From Streptomyces sp. CB02261 (GTDB taxonomy: Bacteria; Actinomycetota; Actinomycetes; Streptomycetales; Streptomycetaceae), in contig NZ_LIVX01000006.1 in the NCBI RefSeq assembly GCF_001905665.1, positions 434,001 through 498,000 of the forward strand: a stretch of DNA of 64,000 bases, given 5' to 3'. Every line of letters starts with the position of its first letter. Within the stretch, counting starts at the first letter, position 1. This document shows positions 30,902-39,471 of the stretch, piece after piece. The position numbers and the translations under genes are program-made. Under the pieces are notes generated by a model. The model worked only from the letters and a program-made list of their open reading frames with translations, was not told where the DNA came from and made no database searches.

Positions 30902-31729
30902 ATGACGCCGATCGACACTCCCGCGGCCTCGCTCACCCGGAAGGCCATCGCCCACGTGGCCGACCGTTCCAGCGGGGACGCCCTCGACCCCTCCCTGCGG
31001 GTCACGCTCAACTTCCACCCGCACTTCCTCCACCGGCTCGCGGACGAGGGCGTCTATCGCTCGCAGTTCGTCACGGGCACCGGAAACGGCGGCCTCACCG
31101 CCCACCCCGGCGGGGACCGCTGGCGCTGGGAGAGCCGCATCTTCGGCGGGGCGTACGACGAGGCCCCCGCGGACGCACGTCCGGTGTACGGCGCCCTCGA
31201 CCACCACCGCCGCCCCTTCGGAGCCGCTCCGCGCTTCGGCTCCGCCCATCTGCGGCTGACGGCCGCCACCCTGGAGCGGACGACCTTCTGCTACCCGGAC
31301 AGCTTCCTGGAGCCCGGCGACTTCGGCGTGGCGTCGCGCATGGGCCTGATCGCCCTCGCCGAGGCGGACGACGCGGACCTGCTCGACGACTACATCGAGG
31401 CGCAGGTCCACGGGCCGGTCGCCGTGGCACGCGACGTGGAGGCGCTCGTCCTGGACCCGAGCCACCGGGGCACCGCGGTGGAGGCGGCCGCCCGGCGGCT
31501 GCCGTGCCCCGTCGAGTGGCACGGCGGCTTCCGCCTCCCCGTCGCCGAACTGCGTCGGCACCCCGGGTTCCGGGGACCGGAGTGCGTGGAACTGGGCGCC
31601 CGGATCGCCGTCGACGGGTGGCTCGATCCACGGATCGTGCAGGAGGCGGCGGGTTCGGGGCGGTACGACCCGCAGGGCGTGAAGAAGGTCTGGCACTGCC
31701 TGGCCCGGTTCGGGGCGCCGGTGGTCTGA
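30902..31729 (+). CDS. DUF3626-like protein
   Basis: 275 residues; the ATG at 30902 has no strong ribosome site. The protein is soluble, with no signal peptide. Features are VTLNFHPHFLHRLADEGVYRSQF near the start, FGGAYDEAP, CYPDSFLEPGDFGV and DDYIEAQVHGPVAVARDVEALVLDPS, which recall the DUF3626 family. No enzymatic function is assigned to that family. The conserved His/Asp clusters could bind a metal (inference). It appears monocistronic. Confidence 0.65.
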   Translation: MTPIDTPAASLTRKAIAHVADRSSGDALDPSLRVTLNFHPHFLHRLADEGVYRSQFVTGTGNGGLTAHPGGDRWRWESRIFGGAYDEAPADARPVYGALDHHRRPFGAAPRFGSAHLRLTAATLERTTFCYPDSFLEPGDFGVASRMGLIALAEADDADLLDDYIEAQVHGPVAVARDVEALVLDPSHRGTAVEAAARRLPCPVEWHGGFRLPVAELRRHPGFRGPECVELGARIAVDGWLDPRIVQEAAGSGRYDPQGVKKVWHCLARFGAPVV

Positions 31730-31795
31730 CCCTCTGCCCCGGCGCTCCCGTGCGTTCTGCCGGGGCGGGCCGGGGCCGGCGCGTGATCCATTGTC

Positions 31796-31806
31796 GTATC
31801 GGATAC
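31796..31806. promoter_or_regulatory. Short inverted repeat upstream of the class II aldolase gene
   Basis: GTATC-G-GATAC, perfect 5-bp arms, 59 nt upstream of the aldolase ATG, with a further TGTATC 8 nt on. Plausibly a TetR-type operator for the TetR encoded just downstream. Confidence 0.4.
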
Positions 31807-31864
31807 GCGGCTGTATCTTTTGGCGCGCCGCGCCCGCCCCGCCTCCGCTCATCGAGGAGTCGTC

Positions 31865-32671
31865 ATGAGTACCGTGCCTCCTGCGCTCGCCGCCGCCGTC
31901 GGGCCGTTGCCCGACGGGGTCGTCCTGCCACTGCCGCCCACCTTCGACTCCGTCGAGGAGGAGCGCCGGTACCGCAAGGAGCAACTCGCCGCCGGGTTCC
32001 GGATCTTCGGCAGGTTCGGCTTCTCCGAGGGGGTCGCCGGGCACATCACCGTCCGTGACCCCGGCGACCCGAACGCCTTCTGGGTCAACCCGTTCGGGAT
32101 GAGCTTCGGGCAGATCAAGGCCTCCGACCTGATCCTGGTCGACCACGAGGGGACCGTCATCGAAGGACGCCGGCCCGTCAACCGGGCCGCGTTCGTCATC
32201 CACTCGCGGGTCCACGCCGCCCGCCCCGACGCGGTCGCCGCCGCGCACTCGCACTCCCTCCACGGCAAGGCGTTCTCCAGCCTCGGCATCCCGCTCGACC
32301 CGATCACCCAGGACGCGTGCGCGTTCTTCGAGGACCACGGGATCTACGACGACTACCGGGGCGTGGTGAACGAGACGGAGGAGGGCGAGCGGGTCGCCAA
32401 GGCCCTCGGGGGGCACAAGGCGGTCATCCTCAAGAACCACGGGCTCCTCACCGTCGGCCACTCCGTCGCGGAGGCGGTCTGGTGGTTCGTCACCATGGAG
32501 CGCTCCTGTCAGGCGCAGCTCCTCGCCATGGCGGCGGGCACCCCCCACCTCATCGACCGGGAGACTGCCCTGCTCACCCGGAGCCAGGTCGGCGGTCACC
32601 TCGCCGGCTGGTTCCAGGCACGCCCGCTGTGGGATCAGATCACCGCGTCCGACCCCGACCTCTTCGACTGA
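31865..32671 (+). CDS. Class II aldolase/adducin-family protein
   Basis: 268 residues, ATG after GAGGAG. The aldolase II fold shows GFSEGVAGHITVRDPG, WVNPFGMSFGQIKASDLILVD, the zinc-site segment AAAHSHSLHGKAFSSLG and ILKNHGLLTVGHS. This longer form (with HSHS and the GRFGFSEGVAGH block) is the group often found with TetR regulators in Streptomyces; its substrate is unknown. The 3' end overlaps the convergent TetR gene by 37 bp, an unusual antisense arrangement that may couple their expression. Confidence 0.85.
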   Translation: MSTVPPALAAAVGPLPDGVVLPLPPTFDSVEEERRYRKEQLAAGFRIFGRFGFSEGVAGHITVRDPGDPNAFWVNPFGMSFGQIKASDLILVDHEGTVIEGRRPVNRAAFVIHSRVHAARPDAVAAAHSHSLHGKAFSSLGIPLDPITQDACAFFEDHGIYDDYRGVVNETEEGERVAKALGGHKAVILKNHGLLTVGHSVAEAVWWFVTMERSCQAQLLAMAAGTPHLIDRETALLTRSQVGGHLAGWFQARPLWDQITASDPDLFD

Positions 32672-33291
32672 TCCGGCTGCCCGGGGATCTCCCGGGTCGA
32701 CGCCTCCAGGAGCGGGGCGAGGAACTGCCGTTCCAGGCTGCCCGGCGGCAGGACCTCCGGTTCCACGTAGCTCTGCGCCAGGCCCCCCTCGCGCAGGGCG
32801 ATGAGGAGTCGCGCGAACCGGTCGGCGTCCACCGTCAGTTCGCGCCCCGCCCGCCGCAGCACGAGCGTGAGGCCTCGGGCGATCTCGGCCCGCAGCCGCT
32901 CGTCGTGGCGGGCGAGCACCCAGGCGGCCTGCGGGTCACGGATGGCGTGCAGGGTGAACTCGGTCGTCACCAGGTACCAGTCCCGCTCGTCCGGCTCGAC
33001 GCGGGCGGCGAGTTCCGCGAGCCGCGTGAGGGTGTACTCCTCCACCGACAGCGCGTCGATCGCCTCGGCCAGCCTCCGCACGGTCCGGTCGCTGTGCTCG
33101 TCGAAGAGAGCCAGGAAGAGTTCCTCCTTGCTCGCGAAGTTCGAGTAGTACGCGCCTCGGGTGTAGCCGGCCCGCTCGCAGATCTGCTCGATCGTCGTCG
33201 CGTGGAAGCCGTGCTCGGCGAAGGTCTCCAGGGCGGCCTTCAGGAGCGCCGCGCGAGTACGGGGCCGCCGCCTGGTGACACCTTTCGGCAC
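32635..33291 (-). CDS. TetR-family regulator
   Basis: 218 residues from a GTG at 33291 preceded by GGAGGAAG. The HTH is in TIEQICERAGYTRGAYYSNFASKEELFLALF, the classical TetR recognition pattern. The ligand domain has no diagnostic motif. The last 37 bp lie within the 3' end of the convergent aldolase gene. It probably controls that gene or itself (inference). Confidence 0.88.
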   Translation of the reverse strand: MPKGVTRRRPRTRAALLKAALETFAEHGFHATTIEQICERAGYTRGAYYSNFASKEELFLALFDEHSDRTVRRLAEAIDALSVEEYTLTRLAELAARVEPDERDWYLVTTEFTLHAIRDPQAAWVLARHDERLRAEIARGLTLVLRRAGRELTVDADRFARLLIALREGGLAQSYVEPEVLPPGSLERQFLAPLLEASTREIPGQPDQSKRSGSDAVI

Positions 33292-33380
33292 GGGTTCTTC
33301 CTCCTTCGTCGGGGCCGCTCCTGCGGCGGACGCCCACCCTACCGGCGGCCCCATCCCGGGCACGGACGAGCACCGGAAGA

Positions 33381-33386
33381 TAAAAT
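33381..33386 (+). promoter_or_regulatory. Candidate -10 for a leaderless message of the FHA-ABC operon
   Basis: TAAAAT at 33381-33386 stands out in GC-rich surroundings and ends 7 nt before the ATG at 33394. No Shine-Dalgarno lies between, so a start of transcription at or near the ATG is plausible. Confidence 0.5.
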
Positions 33387-33393
33387 TCCAGTC

Positions 33394-36210
33394 ATGGGAG
33401 AGCATCCCGTCGCGCCCGCGGCGCCTGATCTGGTCATCGAGATCGACGGGGACGCGACACGTATGGAACCGGCCCGCGTCTATCGCGTCGGACGGGACCC
33501 CACCAGCGACTTCGTCCTCGCGGACGCCCGTGCGTCCTGGCACCACGCGGTGCTCAGCGCCACCGGCGGCCGCTGGACCCTGGCGGACGAGGGCAGCACG
33601 AACGGCACCTTCACGGACGGCCTCCGGGTGGACGGACCCCGGGAGGTGCGCCCCGGAACGGTCGTACGGTTCGCCCACCCGGAGGACGGACCGCGCGCGG
33701 TGTTCTCGGCGGCCGCCGCTCCGACGGGACCGGGACCGGCGGAGGCGCCTGCCGAGACCGGCCAGGGCCAGGCGGTGCCCCCGGTTCCGCCTCCGGCAGC
33801 GTGGGAGACGCCCGCCGTTCCGGAACCGCCGGCCGCACGGCCGGACACCCCCGCCGCGCCCCCTCCACCCGCCGCCTGGGACGCCCCCGCCGCACCGGAA
33901 CCACCCGCCGCCTGGGACGCCCCCGCACCACCGGAACCACCGGCCGTACGGGACACCCCCGCCGCGCCCCCTCCACCGGCCGCCTGGGACGCCCCCGCCG
34001 CCGCACCGGGACCGTCCGCCCCCGCGGAGCCCCGCGCCGTACCGGAGCCGCCGCCACCGCCGCCCCGGCCCGAGCCCCCGCCGCCCGAGCCCTCCCCGCG
34101 ACCGCATCTTCAGCCCGAGGCCGCCCCGGCGGCGGAAGCCGAGCCGACGCCGTCCGGAGCGCCCCCCCGGCCTCCCTCCGTCTCCCACCCCGCCGCCACG
34201 GGGACCTTCCGGCGGCCGACGTCCGTGCGGCCGCTGCCCGCGCACACCATCCGTATCGGCCGCGCCCCCGAGAACGACGTCATCGTCTCCGACCTCGTCG
34301 TCTCCCGGCAGCACGCCGAACTGCGGGCCCATCCCGACGGCACGTACTGGATCCACGACCTCGGCAGCCACAACGGCACCTTCCTCAACGGCGCTCCCGT
34401 CGTCGACGCCCGGGTGACACCGGAGGACATCGTCGGCATCGGCCACTGCGCGTTCTGCCTGATCGGCGGGCAGCTCGTCGAGTTCACCGACACCGGCGAG
34501 GTCTCCCTCGACGTGCAGCAGCTCGCCGTCACCCTCGACCACGGACGCCGGACACTCCTCGACGAGGTGTCCTTCCCCGTGGGCCAGAAGTGCCTGCTCG
34601 GGGTCGTCGGGCCGTCCGGCGCGGGCAAGTCGACCCTGCTCGGCGCGCTCACCGGCCAGCGCCCCGCCGACCGGGGCACGGTGCTCTACGACGGCCGTGA
34701 CCTGTACCGGGACTACGCCGAACTCCGCCAGCGCATCGGGCTCGTCCCGCAGGACGACATCCTGCACCTCCAGCTCACGGTGCGCCGGGCCCTCGGTTAC
34801 GCCGCCGAGCTGCGCTTCCCCGAGGACACCGTCCCGGCCGAGCGGCGGGCACGGGTGGACGAGGTGATCCGCGAGCTGGGGCTCGTGGAGCGCGCGGAGC
34901 AGCCGATCCACAGTCTGTCCGGCGGCCAGCGCAAGCGCGTGAGCGTCGCCCTGGAGCTCCTCACCAAGCCGTCGCTCCTCTTCCTCGACGAGCCGACGTC
35001 AGGCCTCGACCCGGGCATGGACCGGTCCGTGATGCACATGCTGCGCGGGCTCGCGGACGACGGGCGCACGGTCGTCGTGGTCACGCACAGCGTGCTCAGC
35101 CTCGACGTGTGCGACCGGCTGCTCGTGCTGGCGCCGGGCGGCCGGGTCGCGTACTACGGGCCGCCCGGCGACGCCCTCGGCTTCTTCGGTTTCGACCAGT
35201 GGCCGGAGGCGTTCGAGGCCTTCGAGAACGACCGGGACCGCGACTGGGCCGGCCAGTACCGCTCCTCGCGCTTCCACCGCCGCTACATCGAGGACTCCAC
35301 GGCCCGCCCGGTGGTACCCGTGCCCGGGACCGGGACCGGTCCCGTGTCCGGGGCCGGTGCCGCCCCGCCGCCGGAGCCGGCCCCGCCCCCCAAGGCGCAG
35401 AGCTGGGGCTCCCAGCTGCGGACGCTCGTACGGCGGTACGCGGCGGCGCTCTCCGCCGACCGCACCTTCCTCGTCATCATGATCGCGCTGCCGTTCGTGA
35501 TGGGGGCGATGGCCAGAGCTCTGTCCGAGGGCAGTCTCAACGCCGAGTCCTCGCTGAACGTCCTGCTCATCCTGTGTGTGGGCGGAGTGCTCACGGGCGC
35601 GGCGAACGCCGTGCGCGAACTCGTGAAGGAACGCACGATCTACCGGCGCGAGAGAGCCGTGGGCCTGTCCCGTTCCGCGTACCTCGCCTCGAAGGTGGTG
35701 GTCCTCGGCCTGATCACGGTGGTGCAGGCGATCGTCCTGACCCTGGTGGCGCTGATCGGCGTGCCGTTGAACGTGCCCGGCGGGAAGGGCGTGCTCCTCC
35801 CTCCGCTCGTGGAGATCACGCTGGCCGTCGCGCTCCTGTCGTTCACGGCGATGATGCTCGGTCTGCTCGTCTCGGCGCTGGTCCGCAAGGAGGAGGTGAC
35901 GATGCCCCTGCTCGTCCTCCTCGCCATCGTGCAGGTGGTGTTCTGCGGGGCGCTCCTGACCGTGCGGGGCACGCCCGTCCTGGAGCAGCTGGCCTGGCTG
36001 GTCCCCTCGCGCTGGGCGTTCGCGGCGATGGGCGCGACGATCGACATCGGGAAGGTCGCGCCGACCGACAAGACGACGGATCCGCTGATGAACCACACGG
36101 CGGAGGCCTGGTTGTTCGACATGGGCATGATGGTGCTGCTCTGTCTCGTCCTCGGCCTGGTCGTGGCCCGGCTGCTGCGCCGCCACGAGCCGGTCGTCAT
36201 GCGGAGGTAG
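33394..36210 (+). CDS. ABC transporter with two FHA domains fused to ATPase and ABC2 membrane domain
   Basis: 938 residues from ATG 33394. FHA-1 (about 12-105; VGRDPTSDFVLAD, EGSTNGTF), a Pro/Ala linker (about 110-270) with repeated AWDAPAAPEPP-like units, FHA-2 (about 280-370; IGRAPENDVIVSD, DLGSHNGTFLNG), an ABCG-type ATPase (about 375-610; GPSGAGKST, LSGGQRKRVSVAL, LFLDEPTSGLD), then an ABC2 permease (about 690-935) with six hydrophobic segments. FHA domains bind phosphothreonine. A Ser/Thr kinase gene lies two genes downstream, so phosphorylation-dependent control is likely. The exported substrate is unknown. Rv1747 of Mycobacterium is the studied relative. Confidence 0.92.
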   Translation: MGEHPVAPAAPDLVIEIDGDATRMEPARVYRVGRDPTSDFVLADARASWHHAVLSATGGRWTLADEGSTNGTFTDGLRVDGPREVRPGTVVRFAHPEDGPRAVFSAAAAPTGPGPAEAPAETGQGQAVPPVPPPAAWETPAVPEPPAARPDTPAAPPPPAAWDAPAAPEPPAAWDAPAPPEPPAVRDTPAAPPPPAAWDAPAAAPGPSAPAEPRAVPEPPPPPPRPEPPPPEPSPRPHLQPEAAPAAEAEPTPSGAPPRPPSVSHPAATGTFRRPTSVRPLPAHTIRIGRAPENDVIVSDLVVSRQHAELRAHPDGTYWIHDLGSHNGTFLNGAPVVDARVTPEDIVGIGHCAFCLIGGQLVEFTDTGEVSLDVQQLAVTLDHGRRTLLDEVSFPVGQKCLLGVVGPSGAGKSTLLGALTGQRPADRGTVLYDGRDLYRDYAELRQRIGLVPQDDILHLQLTVRRALGYAAELRFPEDTVPAERRARVDEVIRELGLVERAEQPIHSLSGGQRKRVSVALELLTKPSLLFLDEPTSGLDPGMDRSVMHMLRGLADDGRTVVVVTHSVLSLDVCDRLLVLAPGGRVAYYGPPGDALGFFGFDQWPEAFEAFENDRDRDWAGQYRSSRFHRRYIEDSTARPVVPVPGTGTGPVSGAGAAPPPEPAPPPKAQSWGSQLRTLVRRYAAALSADRTFLVIMIALPFVMGAMARALSEGSLNAESSLNVLLILCVGGVLTGAANAVRELVKERTIYRRERAVGLSRSAYLASKVVVLGLITVVQAIVLTLVALIGVPLNVPGGKGVLLPPLVEITLAVALLSFTAMMLGLLVSALVRKEEVTMPLLVLLAIVQVVFCGALLTVRGTPVLEQLAWLVPSRWAFAAMGATIDIGKVAPTDKTTDPLMNHTAEAWLFDMGMMVLLCLVLGLVVARLLRRHEPVVMRR

Positions 36211-36213
36211 GCC

Positions 36214-36906
36214 GTGAGCGTCCCCGTACCCGAGTACCTGCCGGACTTCCGGCCCACCCACGTCGTGCCGCGGGCCGGTCTCGACGCGTGGGAGGCGCCG
36301 GATCCCGCGCTGCCCACGGTGCCGCTGGACGCGTTCCTGCCCGTGCGGTTGGAGGAGCGGGCCGGTGACTGGGGACGGATCCAGTGCTCCAACGGCTGGA
36401 CGGCGTGGGTCGACGCCCGCCTCCTCGTCGCCGTTCCCGACGACCCTCCGGCGGCGGGCCGGCCGCTCACCAGGACCGCCGATCCGCGCCCGCTGATCGC
36501 CCGCGCGGAGGACGCGCTCGGCCGCTACCGGCGCGCCGCCGACGAGCTGGGATCGGGCCGCCTGGACCGCGAGCACTTCCGGCTGCGGACCCGGGGCCTG
36601 CGGGTCGGCATGGTCGTCGACGGCGAGTCGGTGTGGTTGTACGACGCGGAGCACGAGCGCTGGGTGTACTGCGACGGCGTCGGACTCCACACGTACGCCG
36701 CTTCGGCCGCGCCCTCGGCCGTCTCCTCCCCCGCCGCGGGACCCTCGCCGTCCGAGAAGTCGAGGAACGAACGGCCCGACCCCGCCCCTCCCGCGCACGA
36801 GCCGACCCAGGTGGTGGTGCGGGGCGACCCGTCCGCCGCCGCGGGGCCGCCACCGACCCAGGTCGTGCAGCGCCCGACCGCCGGACCGGCCGGTGAGGAC
36901 GGATGA
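36214..36906 (+). CDS. SH3-like domain protein with C-terminal TQVV motifs
   Basis: 230 residues from a GTG 3 nt after the ABC gene. The N-terminal 75 residues resemble a bacterial SH3 fold (HVVPRAGLDAWEAPDP...WGRIQCSNGWTAWVDARLL). The middle part has a W/Y-rich segment (SVWLYDAEHERWVYCDGVGLHTY), and the C-terminal 70 residues are disordered with two PTQVV sites. Those threonines could be phosphorylated by the kinase encoded next and read by the FHA domains of the transporter (inference). No signal peptide or membrane segment, so it is cytoplasmic. The stop overlaps the kinase start by 4 nt. Confidence 0.75.
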   Translation: MSVPVPEYLPDFRPTHVVPRAGLDAWEAPDPALPTVPLDAFLPVRLEERAGDWGRIQCSNGWTAWVDARLLVAVPDDPPAAGRPLTRTADPRPLIARAEDALGRYRRAADELGSGRLDREHFRLRTRGLRVGMVVDGESVWLYDAEHERWVYCDGVGLHTYAASAAPSAVSSPAAGPSPSEKSRNERPDPAPPAHEPTQVVVRGDPSAAAGPPPTQVVQRPTAGPAGEDG

Positions 36907-37910
36907 CGGGCGTGCCGCGGGACGACCCCGAGCTGCCCGCGGGCCGCCCTTCGGGGCTTCTCGGCAAGGAGGTCGCCGGCTACCGCGTGGAGGGCGAGAT
37001 CGGGCGCGGCGGGATGGCGGTCGTCTACCGGGCGCGGGACCTGAAGCTCGGCCGCACGGTGGCGCTGAAGCTGCTGGCGCCCGAGCTGGCCCGCAACGAC
37101 ACCTTCCGCAAGCGCTTCGCGCACGAGTCGCGCGTGGCCGCGTCCATCGACCATCCGCACATCGTGCCGGTCTTCGAGGCGGGCGAGACGGAGGGCGTGC
37201 TGTACATCGCGATGCGGTACGTGGCGGGGCAGGACCTGGTGGCGCTGCTGGACCGCGAGGGGCCGCTGCCGCCCGCGACGGCGGGGCGGATCGCCGTGCA
37301 GGTGGCGTCGGCCCTGGACGCGGCGCACGCGCACGACCTGGTGCACCGGGACGTGAAGCCCGGCAACATCCTGGTCGCCGAGGGCACGGACCGCGACCAC
37401 CCGGAGCACGTGTACCTCACGGACTTCGGGCTGACGAAGAAGTCGCTCTCGCTCACCGGCTTCACCACGGTGGGCGAGTTCGTCGGCACGCTCGACTACG
37501 TGGCGCCCGAGCAGATCTCCGGGAAACCGGTGGACGGCCGTTGCGATGTGTACAGCCTGGCGTGCGTGGTGTTCGAGACCTTGGTGGGAGCGCCGCCGTT
37601 CCGCCGTGACACCGACTGGGCGGTGCTGTGGGCGCAGCAGTACGATCCGCCGCCGCCGCTCTCCGAGGTGCGGCCGGGTCTGCCGGAGGCGGCGGACGCG
37701 GTGTTCGCGAGGGCACTGGCGAAGACGCCTGAGGAGCGGTACGGGACGTGCCTGGAGTTCGTCGCCGAGCTGCGCGGTGCGCTGACCTCCGGCAGGGACG
37801 GGGGCGGGCAGGGGTCCGTGGTGAAGAAGGGTCCGGAGCCTCTCGGCCCACCGCCGGACCCACCGCTGTGGGCCCGCCCGGTGTTCCGCGACCTGGATTC
37901 GGGGAGTTGA
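36903..37910 (+). CDS. Soluble Ser/Thr protein kinase (PknB-like)
   Basis: 335 residues; the ATG overlaps the preceding stop (ATGA). A complete Hanks-type kinase domain (about 25-290): Gly loop IGRGGMAVVY, Lys in VALKLLAPE, HRD motif VHRDVKPGN, DFG as YLTDFGLTK, and GTLDYVAPEQ. No transmembrane helix or PASTA domain follows; the tail is Pro/Gly-rich. As third gene of the FHA-ABC operon it is the natural candidate to phosphorylate the transporter or the SH3-like protein. Confidence 0.93.
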   Translation: MTGVPRDDPELPAGRPSGLLGKEVAGYRVEGEIGRGGMAVVYRARDLKLGRTVALKLLAPELARNDTFRKRFAHESRVAASIDHPHIVPVFEAGETEGVLYIAMRYVAGQDLVALLDREGPLPPATAGRIAVQVASALDAAHAHDLVHRDVKPGNILVAEGTDRDHPEHVYLTDFGLTKKSLSLTGFTTVGEFVGTLDYVAPEQISGKPVDGRCDVYSLACVVFETLVGAPPFRRDTDWAVLWAQQYDPPPPLSEVRPGLPEAADAVFARALAKTPEERYGTCLEFVAELRGALTSGRDGGGQGSVVKKGPEPLGPPPDPPLWARPVFRDLDSGS

Positions 37911-37970
37911 CGTTCCGGGAGCTGCAGTCACCCGAACGACGAGGAAGACCGGGACGCATGCTCCCCGGGG

Positions 37971-39311
37971 TCACGTACGGGGCGGCGAGGGTGGTGGTGC
38001 GACCTCGCCCTTGCGGTGGACCCGGGTGGCGAGGAGCCCGCCGAGGAAGCCGAAGAAGAGGCCCCAGAGGAGGGCGAGTCCGGTGGTCTTCCAGATGTGG
38101 GGGCGCAGGACCACCTCGCCGCCGAGGGAGTCGAGGTCGCCGATGCCGAGGATCGAGAGGCCGAAGCGGGCTTCGACCAGGGTGAGCGGGGCGACGACCA
38201 GCAGGGTCAGGGCGAACGCGATGCCCAGGTGCAGGGCGTGCTGCCAGGGCCGGATCCGGGCCGGGGAGCGGACCGCCGCCGTGAAGGCGGCGGCGAGGAC
38301 CAGGACGGCGGCGATGGGCAGCAGCCACCAGGCCCGGCCGTCCTGGGCGGCGAGCGAGTTCAGGTCGATGGTCGAGAGGTCCGCGGTGTCGCCCGAGCCA
38401 CCGCCCTGGCGCAGTACGGCGTCCAGGATCTGCGGCATGGGAAGGCCGAAGGGGCCTTCGACCCGGCCCTCCCAGGAGCCGCCGATGCCCACGCCGAGGG
38501 CGAGCCAGGCGACGTTCGGCAGACCGAGCAGGAGGACCGCGAGGGTCTCGGTGGCGTGACCCTTGGTCGCCGCCACGACCAGGCCGATGAGGAGGCCGGC
38601 GGCCACGTACGCGAGCACCAGCAGGAGCATCGCGTGGGCCGCGGGCCTGACGGCTTCCTGATGGCGGACGAGCCGGGGCGGCAGCGGGGCCCTGCGGGAG
38701 ACGAGGAGCGCGACGACCAGCACGCCGAGGATCCACAGGAGGCCGTAGAACAGGGTGGGCCCGAGGTCGGTGCGGAAGCCGACGGTGGGGTTCACGGCGT
38801 CGAGGAGCTCTCCGAAGAGGTCCGTGAGGTCTCCCGTCGGCTCCCCGCCCCCGATGGTGATGCGGAAGTCGTGCCGGGCGAGCGCGGAGAGCCCCGCGAG
38901 GGCGAGCAGCCAGAGGACGACGGTGCTCGCGGCGCGCAGCAGGAGTTCCCGGGGTTGCGTCACGGCGTGGTGGCGCAGCGGACGCAGGAAGCAGAAACCG
39001 GTGACCAGTGCGCCCACCAGGGTGACGGTCAGGGGCATGGCGGTCAGTTCGCCCTGGGTTCCGGCGAGGGCCCCGGCGTCGCCGGCGAGTTCGACCTTGC
39101 CGCCCACGGCCATGACGACGACCGCTGCGAGGACGGCGGTGAAGCCGCCGGGCAGGTCGCCCGCGCCCGCGGCCCAGAGGCCGAGGCCGGCCGTCACACC
39201 CATCGCCAGGTACCCGGCGACCACAGCCGCCAGGGCCTGCAGGGCGATGCGGGCCAGGGGCCCGGTGGAGGTCGCGGCGGGCCGCGTGGAGGAGGGGGGC
39301 GGGCTGCTCAC
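37971..39311 (-). CDS. Polytopic membrane protein of Streptomyces (possibly streptophobe family)
   Basis: 446 residues from a GTG at 39311; another in-frame GTG lies 9 nt upstream, and neither has a strong ribosome site. I count roughly ten hydrophobic segments, in pairs separated by polar loops: around 20-70, 95-125, 135-160, 205-230, 255-285, 300-315, 355-375, 385-405 and 420-440. The long loops contain DFRITIGGGEPTGDL and GSGDTADLSTIDLNSL. No catalytic or transport motif was seen. The pattern recalls the streptophobe membrane family; the function is unknown. Divergent from the DUF6777-like gene. Confidence 0.7.
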   Translation of the reverse strand: MSSPPPSSTRPAATSTGPLARIALQALAAVVAGYLAMGVTAGLGLWAAGAGDLPGGFTAVLAAVVVMAVGGKVELAGDAGALAGTQGELTAMPLTVTLVGALVTGFCFLRPLRHHAVTQPRELLLRAASTVVLWLLALAGLSALARHDFRITIGGGEPTGDLTDLFGELLDAVNPTVGFRTDLGPTLFYGLLWILGVLVVALLVSRRAPLPPRLVRHQEAVRPAAHAMLLLVLAYVAAGLLIGLVVAATKGHATETLAVLLLGLPNVAWLALGVGIGGSWEGRVEGPFGLPMPQILDAVLRQGGGSGDTADLSTIDLNSLAAQDGRAWWLLPIAAVLVLAAAFTAAVRSPARIRPWQHALHLGIAFALTLLVVAPLTLVEARFGLSILGIGDLDSLGGEVVLRPHIWKTTGLALLWGLFFGFLGGLLATRVHRKGEVAPPPSPPRT

Positions 39312-39471
39312 GCTGACCACGCTAGTACCGGTGCCGGTGGGGCGCTTGCGGACGGTGGAGCGGCCGCGCGGGCCCCCTGCCGGGCGGAGCACTCCGGCCC
39401 GAGCCCCTCCGCTTGCGGGCGGGCACCGTTCGGCGCACACAATGGGCCCGGAACGGAAGAAAGGGAAAAAC

